A DNA stretch of 6,363 bases. Source: Lentisphaeria bacterium. GTDB taxonomy: Bacteria > Verrucomicrobiota > Lentisphaeria > Oligosphaerales > Oligosphaeraceae. Under the pieces are notes generated by a model, which was not told the DNA's origin, searched no databases, and worked only from the letters and a program-made list of their open reading frames with translations. A program made the translations under genes and the position numbers. This document shows positions 5,519 through 6,363 of this stretch, piece by piece (positions within the stretch are counted from its first letter, which is position 1; each line of letters opens with the position of its first letter). The stretch lies in NCBI GenBank assembly GCA_016287975.1, contig JAEEXV010000383.1, forward strand, positions 1-6,363. The letters are read 5' to 3'.

Positions 5519-6022
5519 ATGGCAGTTGTAGAGCAGAAACCATTCCAAGTTGCGCCTGGCTGCAAGTGGCGTGTGGTCCATGATGAACTCGGGACCCCGA
5601 AGGTGTATTCCGCTATTAGCTCCAAGTATGGGAATGTCCGCTATATCGAGGGGTCGGGCTGGACCTGGGACAATTTCTACGCGGTTGATATTCACCTTGT
5701 TCGAACGCGCCATGTCGAGATCGCGGTGCTGGCGGTTCCGAACTGCCGTATACCCGACGTGCCGATCAACCCATTCAATTTCGGGGGCGGCACCCTCATC
5801 ACTTGGCACCCCTCGTCCCTCACTGAAGTCTTCCAGCGCACTCAAAACTTCTGGTCTTTCGATGGCGGTCGCATGTCTTCCAACTACACCCAGGTCGGTC
5901 CCGTGGAATACCGTGAGACATACGTGCTGGAGACAAAGCCAGATCGTATCCGATCCATCACCTTCAACCCGGACGGCTCGGTCGACACCGAGACGGACTA
6001 CCCCCTTCCGCCGCTTACCTGA
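5519..6022 (+). CDS. Unrecognised tail-tip protein (possible distal tail component)
   Basis: A 167-residue soluble protein starting MAVVEQKPFQVAPGCKWRVV, four bases after the tape measure gene. I do not recognise its family. The sequence is beta-rich and aromatic, with Trp at 17, 48, 50, 96 and 113 and motifs GSGWTWDNFYAVDIHLV (about 45-61), FNFGGGTLITWHP (about 86-98) and an acidic Pro-rich end (DTETDYPLPPLT). The gene directly after a tape measure usually encodes the distal tail protein or first baseplate protein, so a structural role at the tail tip is a fair inference. It is shorter than most distal tail proteins (commonly 200 or more residues), which weakens that. No signal peptide or membrane segment is visible. 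Its start is supported by GAGGT six bases upstream. Confidence 0.6.
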   Translation: MAVVEQKPFQVAPGCKWRVVHDELGTPKVYSAISSKYGNVRYIEGSGWTWDNFYAVDIHLVRTRHVEIAVLAVPNCRIPDVPINPFNFGGGTLITWHPSSLTEVFQRTQNFWSFDGGRMSSNYTQVGPVEYRETYVLETKPDRIRSITFNPDGSVDTETDYPLPPLT

Positions 6023-6025
6023 TCC

Positions 6026-6363
6026 ATGCTTAATCTAAAGCATATACCGATTCTCTTGGAGCCGAACGCGATCCCTGGCCAGGCGACGTGGAACTCGGTG
6101 GCGCGGATGCTGCGCTTCATCCAGTCGCCAAAGGGCACGATCTCCATCACCATCGATCCTGGTACTGGTGGATTGTGCCTCGACGTTGTGGAGGATGAAG
6201 CGGGCGGCGGGACGCCCTCCATCCCCTCCCAGCCGTCCGGGATGTCCTATGCGTCCTTGCCGTCCGCGCCGTCCTCGCCGGTCTCCGAGCCCTCGCCGGT
6301 CTCCGAGCCCTCGCCGGTCTCCGAGCCCTCGCCGGTCTCCGAGCCCTCGCCGGTCTCCGAGCC
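6026..6363 (+). CDS. Unrecognised tail gene with SPVSEP repeats (partial, runs off the window)
   Basis: ATG 6026 is three bases after the previous stop and its frame is open to the window end, giving 112 full codons of an incomplete protein. It starts MLNLKHIPILLEPNAIPGQA; residues 1 to about 63 look like a small folded domain (WNSVARMLRFIQSPKGTISITIDP, then LCLDVVEDE). From about 64 it turns to Gly/Ser/Pro-rich linker and from residue 84 to perfect SPVSEP hexapeptide repeats. Long Pro/Ser/Glu linkers in phage tail genes usually separate a virion-attaching N-terminus from a distal binding or enzymatic domain, so a tail-tip or fibre-like protein is possible, but what follows is outside the window. 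No Shine-Dalgarno site is seen; coupling to the preceding gene is likely. The family is not recognised. Confidence 0.65.
   Translation, partial: MLNLKHIPILLEPNAIPGQATWNSVARMLRFIQSPKGTISITIDPGTGGLCLDVVEDEAGGGTPSIPSQPSGMSYASLPSAPSSPVSEPSPVSEPSPVSEPSPVSEPSPVSE
6275..6363 (+). repeat. 18-base perfect tandem repeat, four full copies plus 17 bases
   Basis: Unit TCGCCGGTCTCCGAGCCC begins at 6275, 6293, 6311, 6329 and 6347; the last copy is cut one base short by the window end. All copies are identical, and the unit length is a multiple of three, so each codes SPVSEP in the gene starting at 6026. Perfect identity suggests recent expansion, and copy number may vary without breaking the frame. The true array length is unknown since it reaches the edge. 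Confidence 0.93.

Noticed and set aside
6275..6363. CRISPR array
   Set aside because: The units are contiguous with no spacers and lie in frame inside a coding sequence, so this is a protein-coding tandem repeat.

Overview
This window reads as the neck and tail region of a long-tailed dsDNA phage or prophage (siphovirus-like). All structural genes but one antisense gene are on the + strand, tightly packed, and follow the conserved HK97/lambda-type order: head-closure candidate (258-572), gp10-like neck/tail component (565-1269), tail terminator (1266-1721), tail tube (1728-2210), tail assembly chaperone (2213-2764), tape measure protein (3124-5514), then two tail-tip genes (5519-6022 and 6026 to the window end, partial). 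Few of these have a residue-level signature I can recognise. Most functional names rest on order, length and composition, with the tape measure the firmest.

The host cannot be named from the sequence. DNA is GC-rich over most of the window (two hand-counted 60-base rows in the high-GC parts give 73% and 82%). Clear Shine-Dalgarno sites at several genes show ordinary bacterial translation. I saw no integrase, capsid, portal, terminase, lysis, tRNA, CRISPR or insertion-sequence gene here.

The first 26 bases look like the end of an upstream gene, probably another virion gene, whose last codons resemble the end of the tube gene. A GC-rich stretch with no convincing gene (27-257) follows. From 258 to 2764 genes overlap or sit a few bases apart, so they were probably translated from one message.

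The order is broken between the chaperone and the tape measure gene. A lower-GC antisense gene (3103 down to 2705) encodes a 132-residue protein with about four membrane segments. It overlaps the chaperone end by 60 bases and its own ribosome-binding site occupies the spot where one would be expected for the tape measure gene. It looks like a phage moron (accessory cargo gene), and is the most interesting object here.

The tape measure gene is a mosaic: an N-terminal third with moderate GC and ordinary sequence, then a very GC-rich, Ala/Lys/Glu/Arg-rich helical region. Downstream, the last gene runs into perfect 18-base tandem repeats (SPVSEP per unit) and leaves the window inside them.
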